64,000 nucleotides of DNA from Maribacter sp044594925 (GTDB lineage Bacteria; Bacteroidota; Bacteroidia; Flavobacteriales; Flavobacteriaceae). Shown piece by piece: positions 26,685 through 35,568 of this stretch (position 1 is its first letter; each line of letters opens with the position of its first letter). The notes under the pieces were generated by a model. The model saw nothing but the letters and a program-made list of their open reading frames with translations. It did no database searches and was not told where the DNA came from. The stretch is taken from positions 868,001 through 932,000 of the forward strand of contig NZ_CP138991.1 in assembly GCF_044594925.1 (NCBI RefSeq), given 5' to 3'. A program made the position numbers and the translations under genes.

Positions 26685-27202
26685 GCTTAAAAGGAGAACA
26701 TATTTATTTACGGGCTCTTGAACAAGAGGATCTTAATTTTTTATACCGTTTAGAGAACAGCACTGCGGTATGGGAAATAAGCGGCACGGTTACGCCTTAC
26801 TCCAAGAATGTTCTTGAACATTACTTGGAGAATGCACATAGGGATATTTATGATGTAAAACAGCTTCGATTGGTAATTTGTAATACCAATGATAAAAGCG
26901 TAGGACTTATAGATTTATTCAATTTTGACCCTCAAAACAAAAGAGCAGGTGTAGGAATTATTATTTTAGAGGAGGAAGACAGAAGTAAAGGTGTTGGTTT
27001 TGAGTCTTTACAAATCCTTTGTTCTTATGCCTTTAAAACACTCGGTTTACGACAGCTTTATGCCAATATTCTTGAGGCGAACACCTCAAGTATTCATTTA
27101 TTTAAAAAACTGGGTTTTGAACAGGTAGGCGTAAAAAAGGATTGGATTTTTTCTGAAGGTGAATATAAAAATGAAGTCTTATTTCAAAAGATCGAACACT
27201 AA
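26678..27202 (+). CDS. GNAT family N-acetyltransferase (RimJ/RimL-like)
   Basis: A 174-residue acetyltransferase: LKGEHIYLRALEQEDLNFLY at the N-terminus is typical of the RimJ/RimL subgroup, the acetyl-CoA site region is EEDRSKGVGFESL, and the C-terminus has IHLFKKLGFEQVGVKKDW. The start is probably TTG at 26678: AAAGGAG lies just upstream and there is no ATG near the conserved N-terminus. It overlaps dapF by seven bases and mltG by one. The position suggests a substrate linked to the cell envelope, but that is inference. Confidence 0.85.
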   Translation: MVSLKGEHIYLRALEQEDLNFLYRLENSTAVWEISGTVTPYSKNVLEHYLENAHRDIYDVKQLRLVICNTNDKSVGLIDLFNFDPQNKRAGVGIIILEEEDRSKGVGFESLQILCSYAFKTLGLRQLYANILEANTSSIHLFKKLGFEQVGVKKDWIFSEGEYKNEVLFQKIEH

Positions 27203-28245
27203 TGTATATTAAACGTATTTTACTCGCGATTGCAATAATTGGGCTGTTGGCTGGAGGAGCCTTTGCTTACATGGTCTACAGTGTTTTCTTTACACCAAAT
27301 ACCGCCTTTAATAATAAGGAAGCCTTTGTGTATATAACAACCGACGCTAATTTTAATGAAGTTAAGAACAATCTTGAACCGCTATTGTTAGATTTGGATT
27401 CCTTTGAATCGGCCGCGGAAAGAAAGGGATATGCTCAAAATATAAGAGGAGGGAAGTATCGCATCGTTAAAGGAATGACCAACAATGATATTATTAATAC
27501 GTTAAGGGTAAACAACATTCCCGTAAAGGTTGCCTTTAATAATCAGGAACGCGTTCAAGATCTAGCAGGTAGGATTTCTACACAGATAGAAGCGGATAGC
27601 GCATCTTTACTTCGTGTATTTACTGACAATGAGTTTCTAGAAGCCAATGGTTTCGATAAGGCCAATCAAATTTCTCTGTACATCCCTAACAGTTATGAAT
27701 TCTTCTGGAATACAACTGCAGAAGGATTTAGAAAACGTATGCTTAAGGAGTACGAAAAATTTTGGAACGAGGATCGTATGGCAAAGGCAGAAGCCTTAGG
27801 TTTAACTCCTAATGAGGTGATTACCTTAGCATCTATCGTGCACAAAGAAAGTGCAAAAGTAGACGAGCGGCCACGGGTAGCAGGAGTTTATCTAAATAGA
27901 CTCAAAGCTGGTATGCTCCTACAAGCGGACCCCACCCTTATTTATGGGATAAAAAAGAAAGCCAACGACTTTAGTCTCGTTATCAAAAGAGTGCTTTATA
28001 AGGATTTTGAACTTGAATCGCCCTACAATACCTATAAGTATGGCGGATTACCTCCAGGACCTATCACAATGCCCGATATTAGCGCTATAGATGGCGTTCT
28101 TAATGCCGAAAAGCACAAGTATTATTATTTTGTAGCGAATGTTGAAAATTTTGGCTACCATATGTTTGCGGAGAATTTAGCGCAGCACAACCGAAATAAA
28201 GCGCAGTACATCCGGTGGATTAATAGTAAGAATATTAATCGGTAG
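27202..28245 (+). CDS. mltG: Endolytic murein transglycosylase MltG
   Basis: A 347-residue YceG-like protein. One N-terminal membrane segment (ILLAIAIIGLLAGGAFAYMV) anchors a periplasmic part. The catalytic domain has the conserved glutamate in SIVHKESAKVDERPRVAGVY, then LQADPTLIYGI, SPYNTYKYGGLPPGPI and the final region with YYYFVAN. MltG cuts nascent glycan strands inside the chain and so sets their length. It is coupled to the upstream GNAT gene by a one-base stop/start overlap. Confidence 0.95.
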   Translation: MYIKRILLAIAIIGLLAGGAFAYMVYSVFFTPNTAFNNKEAFVYITTDANFNEVKNNLEPLLLDLDSFESAAERKGYAQNIRGGKYRIVKGMTNNDIINTLRVNNIPVKVAFNNQERVQDLAGRISTQIEADSASLLRVFTDNEFLEANGFDKANQISLYIPNSYEFFWNTTAEGFRKRMLKEYEKFWNEDRMAKAEALGLTPNEVITLASIVHKESAKVDERPRVAGVYLNRLKAGMLLQADPTLIYGIKKKANDFSLVIKRVLYKDFELESPYNTYKYGGLPPGPITMPDISAIDGVLNAEKHKYYYFVANVENFGYHMFAENLAQHNRNKAQYIRWINSKNINR

Positions 28246-28327
28246 TAAATAATCCGAATTTTAAGACATGTTAACTAAATCTGTATTAATTTAACAAAGA
28301 CTTCTTAAACTCTCATTTTCTCCTCCA

Positions 28328-28335
28328 TAACTTTG
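28328..28335 (+). promoter_or_regulatory. -7 promoter element of the lysozyme-fold protein gene
   Basis: TAACTTTG fits TAnnTTTG and is followed by CACTGTG; it implies a leader of about 50 bases before the ATG at 28392. Confidence 0.6.
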
Positions 28336-28391
28336 CACTGTGAAATTTAAGTACGCAATTTTAATGCTATAAGGCTTAAGAAAAGCAAGTT

Positions 28392-29021
28392 ATGAGAAAA
28401 TGGATATATTATGCATTTCCGATTATCGTTACTTTTATTCTTTCTAGTTATGGCTTTACCCTTTACAATGTAGAGGTGCCCGAAGCATTGAGAGTAAACG
28501 AATCCATCTTAGTAACAAACCCCCAACAAAATAGTATTGCCAGCGAACAAGATATAAATCCTCCTTTTTTAGGGAGTCGATTTACAGGTTTTAAGGAGGC
28601 CTTGGCTTTTAAGGAATCTCAAGGAAATTATTTTGTAGTTAACACCTATGGTTATTTGGGTAAATATCAATTTGGAATAAATACACTAGAGTTGGTAGGG
28701 GTATATAGTGGTAAAGAATTTTTAAGTGACCCTCAACTGCAAGAAAAAGTTTTTGATATCAATCTTTCTAGAAACAAATGGATTCTAAGGAGAGATATAA
28801 AAAGGTTTCAAGGTAAATTTATTGATGGAATAAAGATTACGGAATCCGGTATTTTGGCAGCGGCACACCTAGCAGGACCTGGTAATGTGCAGCGCTACCT
28901 ACGCTCCTTTGGAAAAGCAGATGTAACCGATGGTTATGGTTCTTCTATAGCCAACTATATCAGTAAGTTTTCGGGATACGATACCTCTGTAGTCATGGCG
29001 ATAAGGAATCCAAGGATATAA
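28392..29021 (+). CDS. Secreted lytic transglycosylase-like protein
   Basis: A 209-residue protein with an N-terminal hydrophobic export signal (YYAFPIIVTFILSSYGF). From residue about 65, FKEALAFKESQGNYFVVNTY followed by GYLGKYQFGINTLELVG has the layout of lysozyme-superfamily (SLT) proteins: a candidate catalytic glutamate in FKESQ, then a G-x-x-G-x-x-Q motif. The C-terminal GILAAAHLAGPGNVQRYL matches the last helical motif of the fold. It probably cleaves peptidoglycan, but the family is not named here. It follows mltG with its own promoter and terminator. Confidence 0.72.
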   Translation: MRKWIYYAFPIIVTFILSSYGFTLYNVEVPEALRVNESILVTNPQQNSIASEQDINPPFLGSRFTGFKEALAFKESQGNYFVVNTYGYLGKYQFGINTLELVGVYSGKEFLSDPQLQEKVFDINLSRNKWILRRDIKRFQGKFIDGIKITESGILAAAHLAGPGNVQRYLRSFGKADVTDGYGSSIANYISKFSGYDTSVVMAIRNPRI

Positions 29022-29048
29022 AAAGTTAATGTAGATATGAAAATGGGG

Positions 29049-29079
29049 AACCCTGGCAATGAGTTGTCAGGGTTTTTTT
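29049..29079 (+). terminator. Terminator of the lysozyme-fold protein gene
   Basis: AACCCTGGCAA (29049-29059) pairs with TTGTCAGGGTT (29064-29074) with one mismatch, followed by T residues. It overlaps the end of the convergent methyltransferase gene. Confidence 0.8.
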
Positions 29080-29791
29080 ATGCTTGTATTATGAAAATTG
29101 TAGGTCTTTTGTGTAAATCGATGTGCTCATTTTTCCATTGAGAAACAGCCTTTGTAGCAATATACTCTGTAGTCAGGGTGATATCGCAGGCTACGCATAC
29201 CTTAGTGTTAGGAAGTAAGGTTTTTTGTAACTCCTCTAAAAGTTTGTTGTTGCGATATGGCGTTTCAATAAAGAGTTGAGACTGCCCCTCGTCCCTAGAT
29301 TTTTTTTCCAATCGTTTTATTTCTTTTTTTCTGTCTAGACTATCTATGGGTAAGTATCCGTTAAAGGCAAAATTCTGACCGTTAAAACCACTTGCCATAA
29401 GCGCAAGCAGTATAGAAGAAGGTCCTACAAGAGGCACTACCTTTATGTGCTTTTCATGTGCTATTTGAACTACTGCCGCACCTGGGTCCGCTACTCCTGG
29501 GCAACCTGCTTCTGAAAGAATGCCCATATCGTACCCTTCTAAACATGGGTCTAAAAAACTGGGTATTTCAGAGGTCTCCGTAAATTTATTAAGCGCAAAT
29601 AATTTAAGGGATGGCTGGGGTTTTCTAGGACTTACCTTTTTTATGAAATGACGTGCTGTTTTTTCGTTTTCAACAATGTAATGTTCAATTTCTTCAATGG
29701 CTCTTTTGATGGAGATGGGCAGCACTTCCAGCGGGGGGATATCTCCTAAGGTAGAAGGAATTAAATAAAGCTTTCCGAGTTTATCAGCCAT
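29078..29791 (-). CDS. RsmI-like SAM-dependent methyltransferase (tetrapyrrole methylase fold)
   Basis: A 237-residue protein. It begins MADKLGKLYLIPSTLGDIPP, has ILSEAGCPGVADPGAAVV and VGPSSILLALMASGFNGQ, the SAM-site motifs of the RsmI/YraL superfamily, then a lysine-rich linker and IETPYRNNKLL. RsmI 2'-O-methylates C1402 of 16S rRNA; this Bacteroidota version is shorter and diverges at the N-terminus, so a rRNA target is likely but not certain. The start at 29791 follows the phosphatase stop by five bases. Confidence 0.85.
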   Translation of the reverse strand: MADKLGKLYLIPSTLGDIPPLEVLPISIKRAIEEIEHYIVENEKTARHFIKKVSPRKPQPSLKLFALNKFTETSEIPSFLDPCLEGYDMGILSEAGCPGVADPGAAVVQIAHEKHIKVVPLVGPSSILLALMASGFNGQNFAFNGYLPIDSLDRKKEIKRLEKKSRDEGQSQLFIETPYRNNKLLEELQKTLLPNTKVCVACDITLTTEYIATKAVSQWKNEHIDLHKRPTIFIIQA

Positions 29792-29796
29792 AGTTC

Positions 29797-30246
29797 TTAA
29801 AGTTTTACAGCAATGCTGGTACAAGCGGCATCAATTAGATGATATATCAATTCAAAACCATCATTTGCTCCGTAATAGGGGTCGGGTACCTCAGTTTCAA
29901 CACTGTCCGATTCCTCCAAGAGTAATTTTACTTTTGCTATGTCGTCCGCGGTTTTAGCCAAACGAACTATATTGTTATAGTTGCTTTTGTCCATAGCATA
30001 AATCGTATCAAAGCTATCAAAATCACTCGCCATAAACTGCCTACATCTTTGCTTGCTGATGTCTATTCCATATTTTTTGGCAATAGCTATGGACCTAAAG
30101 TCTGGAGGATTTCCTATATGGTAGCCTCCTGTACCTGCAGAATCAACAAAAACGGTATCAGGATTCACCTTGTTTTTAAGAACACCTTCCGCTAACGGCG
30201 ACCTACAAATATTTCCTAGGCATACCATTAGAATACGATTTTCCAT
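29797..30246 (-). CDS. Low-molecular-weight protein tyrosine phosphatase
   Basis: A 149-residue LMW-PTP. The P-loop CLGNICRSPLAEG (residues 10-22) gives the catalytic cysteine and arginine; the general-acid aspartate is in VPDPYYG near residue 125. Family members dephosphorylate tyrosine kinases or low-molecular substrates. It sits between dnaA and the RsmI-like gene with spacing of 7 and 5 bases, an arrangement common in this lineage and suggestive of one transcript. Confidence 0.93.
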   Translation of the reverse strand: MENRILMVCLGNICRSPLAEGVLKNKVNPDTVFVDSAGTGGYHIGNPPDFRSIAIAKKYGIDISKQRCRQFMASDFDSFDTIYAMDKSNYNNIVRLAKTADDIAKVKLLLEESDSVETEVPDPYYGANDGFELIYHLIDAACTSIAVKL

Positions 30247-30253
30247 CTAAGAC

Positions 30254-31678
30254 TTAGGAGAATTTCTTGGTAAGGTCATCAATATACTTACGAAACTGTT
30301 TGTCGGTTTCTGCAAGGTTATCAACCGTTTTACAAGCATGTAAAACCGTAGCATGATCTCTTTTACCTATTTGGGAACCAATACTGGCAAGAGAAGCTTT
30401 GGTAAATTTTTTAGCAAAGAACATTGCAAGCTGTCTTGCCTGCACAATATGCCTTTTTCTTGTTTTGGATTGTAGGGTGGCCACATCCATTTCAAAGTAA
30501 TCGGATACAACTTTTTGAATGTAATCGATGGAAACCTCGCGCTTCGTGTTTTTAACAAACTTTTCTACCACTTGCTGCGCCAGTTCTAAAGTAACCTCGC
30601 GTTTGTTTAAGGTAGATTGTGCTATCAAAGAAATAATGGCACCTTCCAATTCCCTGATATTAGTTTTTATATGCTTTGCAACATATTCTATTATATCCTC
30701 GGGCATTTCAACACCATCTCGGTATAATTTATTCTTCAGAATAGAAATACGGGTTTCATAATCTGGGCTTTGCAATTCGGCGGATAATCCCCATTTGAAA
30801 CGGGAAAGCAAGCGCTGTTCAATATCTTGCATGTCAACCGGAGCCTTGTCAGATGTAAGTACTACCTGCTTACCATTTTGATGAAGATGATTGAAGATGT
30901 GAAAGAAAACATCCTGAGTTCCGGATTTCCCTGAAAGGAACTGAACATCATCAATAATCAATACATCGATAAGCTGGTAGAAATGGATAAAATCATTTCT
31001 CGTATTCTTCTTAACAGACTCAATATATTGTTGTGTAAATTTCTCCGCAGAGATGTAGAGCACCGTACGTTCTGGATATTTATCCTTTATCTCAACCCCG
31101 ATAGCATGGGCCAAATGGGTTTTACCTAAACCAACACCACCAAAAACTAATAAAGGATTAAAAGAAGTCCCGCCAGGCTTATTTGCTACCGCCATACCGG
31201 CAGAACGGGCAAGTCTATTGGAATCACCTTCTAAGAAATTATCAAAATTATAGTTAGGGTTTAACTGTGATTCTATTTTAATATTTCGGATACCTGGAAT
31301 GACAAAAGGATTCCTGAGCTCAGGATTTTTAGATTTAATGGGAACGTCCATTTCTTGTGGACTCATGTTTCCACGGTTAGAACTAGGAATTTTCTCCGTA
31401 AAAGGTTCCTTGTTGCCATAGGTGTTTTCCATACGTATGATATAAACCAGTTTGGCCGTTTCTCCCAGTTCTTTCGTAAGGGCAACTTTCAAGAGTTTCA
31501 CATAGTGCTCCTCCAGCCACTCGTAAAAGAATTTACTAGGTACTTGAATGCTTAAGGCATTCTCTGTTAATTTGATAGGCTTAATAGGTTCAAACCAAGT
31601 TTTGAATGCCTGCGGTTGGATATTATCTTTGATAAACTCCAAACAGTTTTCCCAAACGGAATTAGCAGTAACACTCAT
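30254..31678 (-). CDS. dnaA: Chromosomal replication initiator protein DnaA
   Basis: A 474-residue DnaA, standard domains. Domain I covers residues 1-90 (VWENCLEFIKDNIQPQAFKTW). Domain III starts near 140 with NPNYNFDNFLEGDSNRLA and Walker A FGGVGLGKTHLAH; Walker B is LIIDDVQFLSGK, and the arginine finger region is IEQRLLSRFKWGL. Domain IV ends with the DNA-binding GSQIGKRDHATVLHACKTV. It binds DnaA boxes and opens the origin. The 206-base region upstream does not show a cluster of boxes. Confidence 0.98.
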   Translation of the reverse strand: MSVTANSVWENCLEFIKDNIQPQAFKTWFEPIKPIKLTENALSIQVPSKFFYEWLEEHYVKLLKVALTKELGETAKLVYIIRMENTYGNKEPFTEKIPSSNRGNMSPQEMDVPIKSKNPELRNPFVIPGIRNIKIESQLNPNYNFDNFLEGDSNRLARSAGMAVANKPGGTSFNPLLVFGGVGLGKTHLAHAIGVEIKDKYPERTVLYISAEKFTQQYIESVKKNTRNDFIHFYQLIDVLIIDDVQFLSGKSGTQDVFFHIFNHLHQNGKQVVLTSDKAPVDMQDIEQRLLSRFKWGLSAELQSPDYETRISILKNKLYRDGVEMPEDIIEYVAKHIKTNIRELEGAIISLIAQSTLNKREVTLELAQQVVEKFVKNTKREVSIDYIQKVVSDYFEMDVATLQSKTRKRHIVQARQLAMFFAKKFTKASLASIGSQIGKRDHATVLHACKTVDNLAETDKQFRKYIDDLTKKFS

Positions 31679-31884
31679 AGTTATAAACGTTCTCGATTAT
31701 TGGTTAGTTAATCTTACAATAAAACATCAATTTAACATAATATTGACGCTTTTCTAAGGTAGGCAAATATGTGAACAAAAAATCTAAAAAAAAAATCAAA
31801 TACTATTGAATTTGAGCTTTTTTTTTACCATGTTCGCTGACCTTTAGGGGGAGCTTCTAAATATATACTTTTTACTTTGAAAAA

Positions 31885-32283
31885 ATGAAAGATAATACAA
31901 TTTCTTTTCGTGTCAGATATGGTGAAACTGACCAAATGGGCGTGGTTTATCATGGTAATTATGCGCAATACTTAGAGATGGGCAGGGTAGAGTGGCTCCG
32001 TAAACTGGGGATTTCCTATAAGGAAATGGAAGATAACGGAATTATACTTCCCGTTATTAATCTCAATATCAAGTATTTAAAGTCAGCTTATTATGATGAC
32101 CTCATTTTTGTAAGGACCGAGCTCAAAGAAAAGCCTTCTGTGCGGATTGAGTTCGATTATATGATCACCAATGAGCGAGAAGAAATTTTGGCAGAAGCAA
32201 ACACGGTTTTGGTGTTTATGAGCATTAGTAAGAAAAGACCTATAAAATGTCCAGATTATATTCTAGATAAATTGGATTTTTAA
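31885..32283 (+). CDS. Acyl-CoA thioesterase (YbgC/4HBT hot-dog fold)
   Basis: A 132-residue hot-dog thioesterase. The family motif VRYGETDQMGVVYHGNYAQY contains the catalytic aspartate (DQMG), then YLEMGRVEWLRKLGISYKEM. It hydrolyses acyl-CoA or acyl carrier thioesters; the natural substrate is unknown. It is divergent from dnaA and convergent with the YigZ-like gene. Confidence 0.92.
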   Translation: MKDNTISFRVRYGETDQMGVVYHGNYAQYLEMGRVEWLRKLGISYKEMEDNGIILPVINLNIKYLKSAYYDDLIFVRTELKEKPSVRIEFDYMITNEREEILAEANTVLVFMSISKKRPIKCPDYILDKLDF

Positions 32284-32313
32284 TGGAATCGTAGGAAAAG
32301 AATTCGATAGCAC

Positions 32314-32925
32314 TCAATCAATTTTTGAAACCTTTATTTTATGTAACGTTTTTAAATTATCGACAACCGATTCGACTTTACTTTTCCGGACCGATATCAC
32401 AATTTCACAATCTAGATTTAGTTCTTGAGAAAAGATGTTCAGCTGATTTTTTTTAATAAAACGCATGACAAGGTCCATTTCAGCATATTCAAATTTTAGG
32501 AGTAGTTGTTCCTCAATAGTCTTTTCAGTGATGATAGCTTCCTCCAAGGCAAGTTTTGCAGCATTCCTGTAGGCACTTATTAAACCACCGACCCCTAATT
32601 TGGTTCCGCCAAAAACCCGGACCACGGCGATAAGTACATTCGTAACATCAAAAGATTGTATTTGTCCATAAATGGGCATCCCTGCGGAATTATTGGGCTC
32701 TCCGTCGTCATTTGCTCTGTAAGAGGCTTGTTCAACACCCAATTGCCAGGCATAACACACATGATTTGCAGTAGGGAACTGTTTTTTAAGTGCTTCAACG
32801 TTTTGCTTGGCTTCTTCCTCATTTTGTATGGGAAAAGCAAATCCATAAAATTTACTCTTCTTTTCTTTGAGGAGTATCTCCTCGGTGGCCTTGGTAATTG
32901 TTTTGTAGGTGTCCCTTCGTTCCAT
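32314..32925 (-). CDS. YigZ/IMPACT family protein
   Basis: A 203-residue protein of the UPF0029/YigZ family. The N-terminal domain has KKSKFYGFAFPIQNEEEA, HVCYAWQLG, DDGEPNNSAGMPIYGQI and the conserved VVRVFGGTKLGVGGLISAYR. The C-terminal DUF1949 part (YAEMDLVMRFIKKN) is EF-G domain-V-like. It is probably a translation-associated factor. The start at 32925 (MERRDTYKTI) is two bases from the EamA stop, making it the last gene of the ribD-HAD-EamA unit. Confidence 0.92.
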   Translation of the reverse strand: MERRDTYKTITKATEEILLKEKKSKFYGFAFPIQNEEEAKQNVEALKKQFPTANHVCYAWQLGVEQASYRANDDGEPNNSAGMPIYGQIQSFDVTNVLIAVVRVFGGTKLGVGGLISAYRNAAKLALEEAIITEKTIEEQLLLKFEYAEMDLVMRFIKKNQLNIFSQELNLDCEIVISVRKSKVESVVDNLKTLHKIKVSKID

Positions 32926-32927
32926 AA

Positions 32928-33791
32928 TCAAGAGAATGCTACTAAAAAAATACTGATTACTGCCAGCCCTATACCCAGCCAATTCCGCAGTTGAAGTTTT
33001 TCTTTGAACAATAGAATACCGAGAAAAGTAGATAACATTACGATGCCTACATTGTTCAAAGTGAATATAGATGCACTGCTTAAACCTTTATAATCAAGTG
33101 CTTTTAAGAGAAAGTAGATAGAAAAGAAATTTGGCACGCCCAGAAGGATACCGCCACCGACATTCTTTAGATTTACTTTTAAAGGTTTTCGGACACTGTT
33201 CGCTGTAATAAAAACAAGACCAACAACGGCTGCGGCTGCAAAAACAGTCGCAGAGAACAGCGCAAATTCATATTCTGGCACATATAACTCTTGAAAGAAC
33301 TTAATAGCGATATCTATTGTCCCGGAACCTAGAAAAACTAGAAAAGGAAGCATTAACATAGCTAACTTAAAGACCTCTCCTGTATTTTTGACGGAAACAA
33401 AGTATACCGCAAGAACTGCTATGACAATACCAATTATTTTTACTAACCCTAGGTGCTCATTGTAAAGGAATACCCCTAGGAAAGCCGGTAATACAAAAGA
33501 CATTTTGGTCGCTACGGATGCCACGGAAACCCCAAGCTTTTGCGATGTGGCTGCCATAATATTAAAAACAAGAATAAATAGGACACCTAAGGCCATAGCC
33601 CCAAAAAACCAACGCTTCTGGGGAATAAGAAGCCAGTCCACTTTACCTTCATAAAACAAAAGCCCAACCATACAAGCTACTACGTAGTTGGTGATAATGG
33701 CGTAAAGGGTCTCTATTTTAAATCTGGAGTATAGTTTAAAGATGACAAAAATAAAACTGGAAAAAAGGACACTTAGTAGAAGGTATTGCAT
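32928..33791 (-). CDS. EamA/DMT family transporter
   Basis: A 287-residue inner-membrane protein with about ten hydrophobic segments in two halves, the layout of drug/metabolite transporters. The loop ends such as LGVSVASVATKMSFVLPAFL (first half) and LKALDYKGLSSASIFTLNN (second half) mark the repeated EamA helices. Substrate unknown; position within the riboflavin operon does not prove a flavin role. It directly follows the HAD gene stop. Confidence 0.87.
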   Translation of the reverse strand: MQYLLLSVLFSSFIFVIFKLYSRFKIETLYAIITNYVVACMVGLLFYEGKVDWLLIPQKRWFFGAMALGVLFILVFNIMAATSQKLGVSVASVATKMSFVLPAFLGVFLYNEHLGLVKIIGIVIAVLAVYFVSVKNTGEVFKLAMLMLPFLVFLGSGTIDIAIKFFQELYVPEYEFALFSATVFAAAAVVGLVFITANSVRKPLKVNLKNVGGGILLGVPNFFSIYFLLKALDYKGLSSASIFTLNNVGIVMLSTFLGILLFKEKLQLRNWLGIGLAVISIFLVAFS

Positions 33792-34394
33792 CTAAATTTT
33801 GTTAGTTAACTCGGTAATGTCTTCTTGACCTACAATAAGGTTCCAGGTCTTTATTCCCAATAAGGCCGCACTTTCGGTATTTTCCTTGGTATCATCTATA
33901 AACAGGGTTTCATTAGCTTGGAGTCCATTTTGTGCCAACACATATTCGTAAATATTGGTATTTGGTTTGCGCATATGTATTTCGTGAGATAGGTAAAATT
34001 GCTCAAAACAATTCTTAAACCTTTTGTAGCGTACTATACCCATAGTTTCTTTGACGAAAGTGATGTGTAAATCATTGGTATTGCTTAGTAAAAAGAGGCG
34101 GTAGTTATTTTCTTTCTTAAGTTTTTCAATAAATTCCAAACGGTATTCGGGGAAATCTAGAATTATGGAATTCCAGGCTTGAATTATAGCTTCAGCATCC
34201 GCTTGCGGAAAAATATCCTTTAGGGCTGCCACATAACTTTCCGAGCTCATCAAGCCCATCTCATAGTTTTTTGCCAACGTATCCAATTCTGGTGTAAGCG
34301 CTGTAAATCCAAAAAGTGCCATTTGCTTAAAAACGGCCAACTTATCCAGATTTATAAAGATATCTCCAAAGTCAAAAATTATATTCTTAATCAT
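33792..34394 (-). CDS. HAD superfamily phosphatase
   Basis: A 200-residue HAD hydrolase with a four-helix cap. Motif I is IIFDFGDIF with the two aspartate positions changed to D-x-G, so the second Asp of DxD is replaced by glycine, as occurs in some FMN/ epoxide-hydrolase-like subgroups. Motif II is LLSNTND, the motif III lysine is in RKPNTNIYE, and motif IV is LFIDDTKEN. It overlaps ribD by eight bases. A dephosphorylation step in riboflavin synthesis by such HAD enzymes is known in other bacteria; here it is inference. Confidence 0.85.
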   Translation of the reverse strand: MIKNIIFDFGDIFINLDKLAVFKQMALFGFTALTPELDTLAKNYEMGLMSSESYVAALKDIFPQADAEAIIQAWNSIILDFPEYRLEFIEKLKKENNYRLFLLSNTNDLHITFVKETMGIVRYKRFKNCFEQFYLSHEIHMRKPNTNIYEYVLAQNGLQANETLFIDDTKENTESAALLGIKTWNLIVGQEDITELTNKI

Positions 34395-35469
34395 TTTTGA
34401 TAAATGTTAACTGATCATTTTCAATAGCTTGTTTGGAAATCATACGACCTTTAATCACGGGTGCGGCCACCCCATTCTTAAAAGAAACAGCTCGTTTAAA
34501 GATGCGGGCTTCATCCCATAAATCAGCATCTATAAATGTTTGTAAGGTCTGCGCACCTCCCTCTATGAGTACACTTTGAATATTCAAACAATGTAAAGTA
34601 TCACAAATATCTTGAGCCAAATTTTCGGACTGAAGCACTTCATAGCTCACATTATTTGTGGCTACAGGCATCTTATCATTTTTTGTAAAAACAATAGTTC
34701 TTTGACTTCCGTCCAAGACATGGTAATTTTTTGTAATCTTCAAATTGGCATCAAGAACAATTCTAATAGGCGATTTCCCGTTCCATGACCGCACATCTAA
34801 TCTCGGATTATCCTCCAAAACGGTGGTAGTACCCACCAAAATTGCCTGTTCTTCACTACGCCACTTATGCACCAGTTGCCTGGCAGGTGCCCTGGTTATC
34901 CAATACGGTTCGGGATTGGTCGCTCGTAGTGCTTTGTCAGGAGCGATAAAGCCATCGTCGGTTTCCGCCCACTTCAAAATAATAAAAGGACGTTTTTTTA
35001 AATGAAAAGTTAGAAAACGTTTGTGATGGGCAGCGCAGTATTCTTTTAAAACATCGGTAACTACCTCGCACTTCGCTTTTAAGAGTTTCTGAATTCCTTT
35101 GCCTGCTACTTTTTCATGGGGGTCTTTTAATCCAATAACTACTCTGGGGATGTTATGTTTCAAAATTAAATCTGCGCAAGGCGGTGTTTTTCCATGGTGG
35201 GAGCAGGGTTCTAGGGTCACATACAGGCAAGACTTGGCCAGTTGGGACTTGTCGGTAACGGAATTAATGGCATTTACCTCTGCGTGCGCACCGCCAAATG
35301 GACTGGTGTACCCTTCGCCAATAATTTTATCTTCATACACGATAACCGCACCTACCATAGGATTTGGCGCTGTAGTGCCTAATCCGTTTTTAGCAATTTC
35401 TATACTACGTAACATATACTGTTCGTCTTTAGAAAAGGAATCTAATTTTGGCATGGGTATCGGTTGCAT
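34387..35469 (-). CDS. ribD: Bifunctional riboflavin biosynthesis deaminase/reductase RibD
   Basis: A roughly 360-residue RibD. The N-terminal CDA-like deaminase has zinc ligands in GGAHAEVNA and EPCSHHGKTPPCADLI, and TTAPNPMVGAVIV near the start. The C-terminal reductase has KRPFIILKWAETDDGFIA and IEGGAQTLQTFID. It deaminates the pyrimidine intermediate and reduces its ribose. The start is uncertain: ATG at 35469 or 35454 fit the family; a GTG at 35526 would add 19 unusual residues. It overlaps the HAD gene and shares an operon with EamA and YigZ genes. Confidence 0.93.
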   Translation of the reverse strand: MQPIPMPKLDSFSKDEQYMLRSIEIAKNGLGTTAPNPMVGAVIVYEDKIIGEGYTSPFGGAHAEVNAINSVTDKSQLAKSCLYVTLEPCSHHGKTPPCADLILKHNIPRVVIGLKDPHEKVAGKGIQKLLKAKCEVVTDVLKEYCAAHHKRFLTFHLKKRPFIILKWAETDDGFIAPDKALRATNPEPYWITRAPARQLVHKWRSEEQAILVGTTTVLEDNPRLDVRSWNGKSPIRIVLDANLKITKNYHVLDGSQRTIVFTKNDKMPVATNNVSYEVLQSENLAQDICDTLHCLNIQSVLIEGGAQTLQTFIDADLWDEARIFKRAVSFKNGVAAPVIKGRMISKQAIENDQLTFIKND

Positions 35470-35530
35470 TCGTATATTTTCTATGGCTATAGCCTTTAAG
35501 AATATACGCAATTCACGTATCTTCACGCAT

Positions 35531-35538
35531 CAAAAATA
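35531..35538 (-). promoter_or_regulatory. -7 promoter element of the ribD operon
   Basis: On the minus strand TATTTTTG fits TAnnTTTG, giving a leader of about 55 bases to the preferred ATG. It is only four bases before an in-frame GTG at 35526. Confidence 0.5.
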
Positions 35539-35568
35539 GTACTTTAAAACCTATTGAAAAGCAACAGT

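Noticed and set aside
31679..31884. Possible replication origin upstream of dnaA
   Set aside because: Only one weak DnaA-box-like string (TGTGAACAA at 31770-31778) and an AT-rich stretch were seen. An origin needs a cluster of boxes, and none is present.
35470..35526. FMN riboswitch or N-terminal extension in front of ribD
   Set aside because: The leader is too short for the FMN aptamer, and the 19 codons from GTG 35526 do not resemble RibD; downstream ATGs fit the family.
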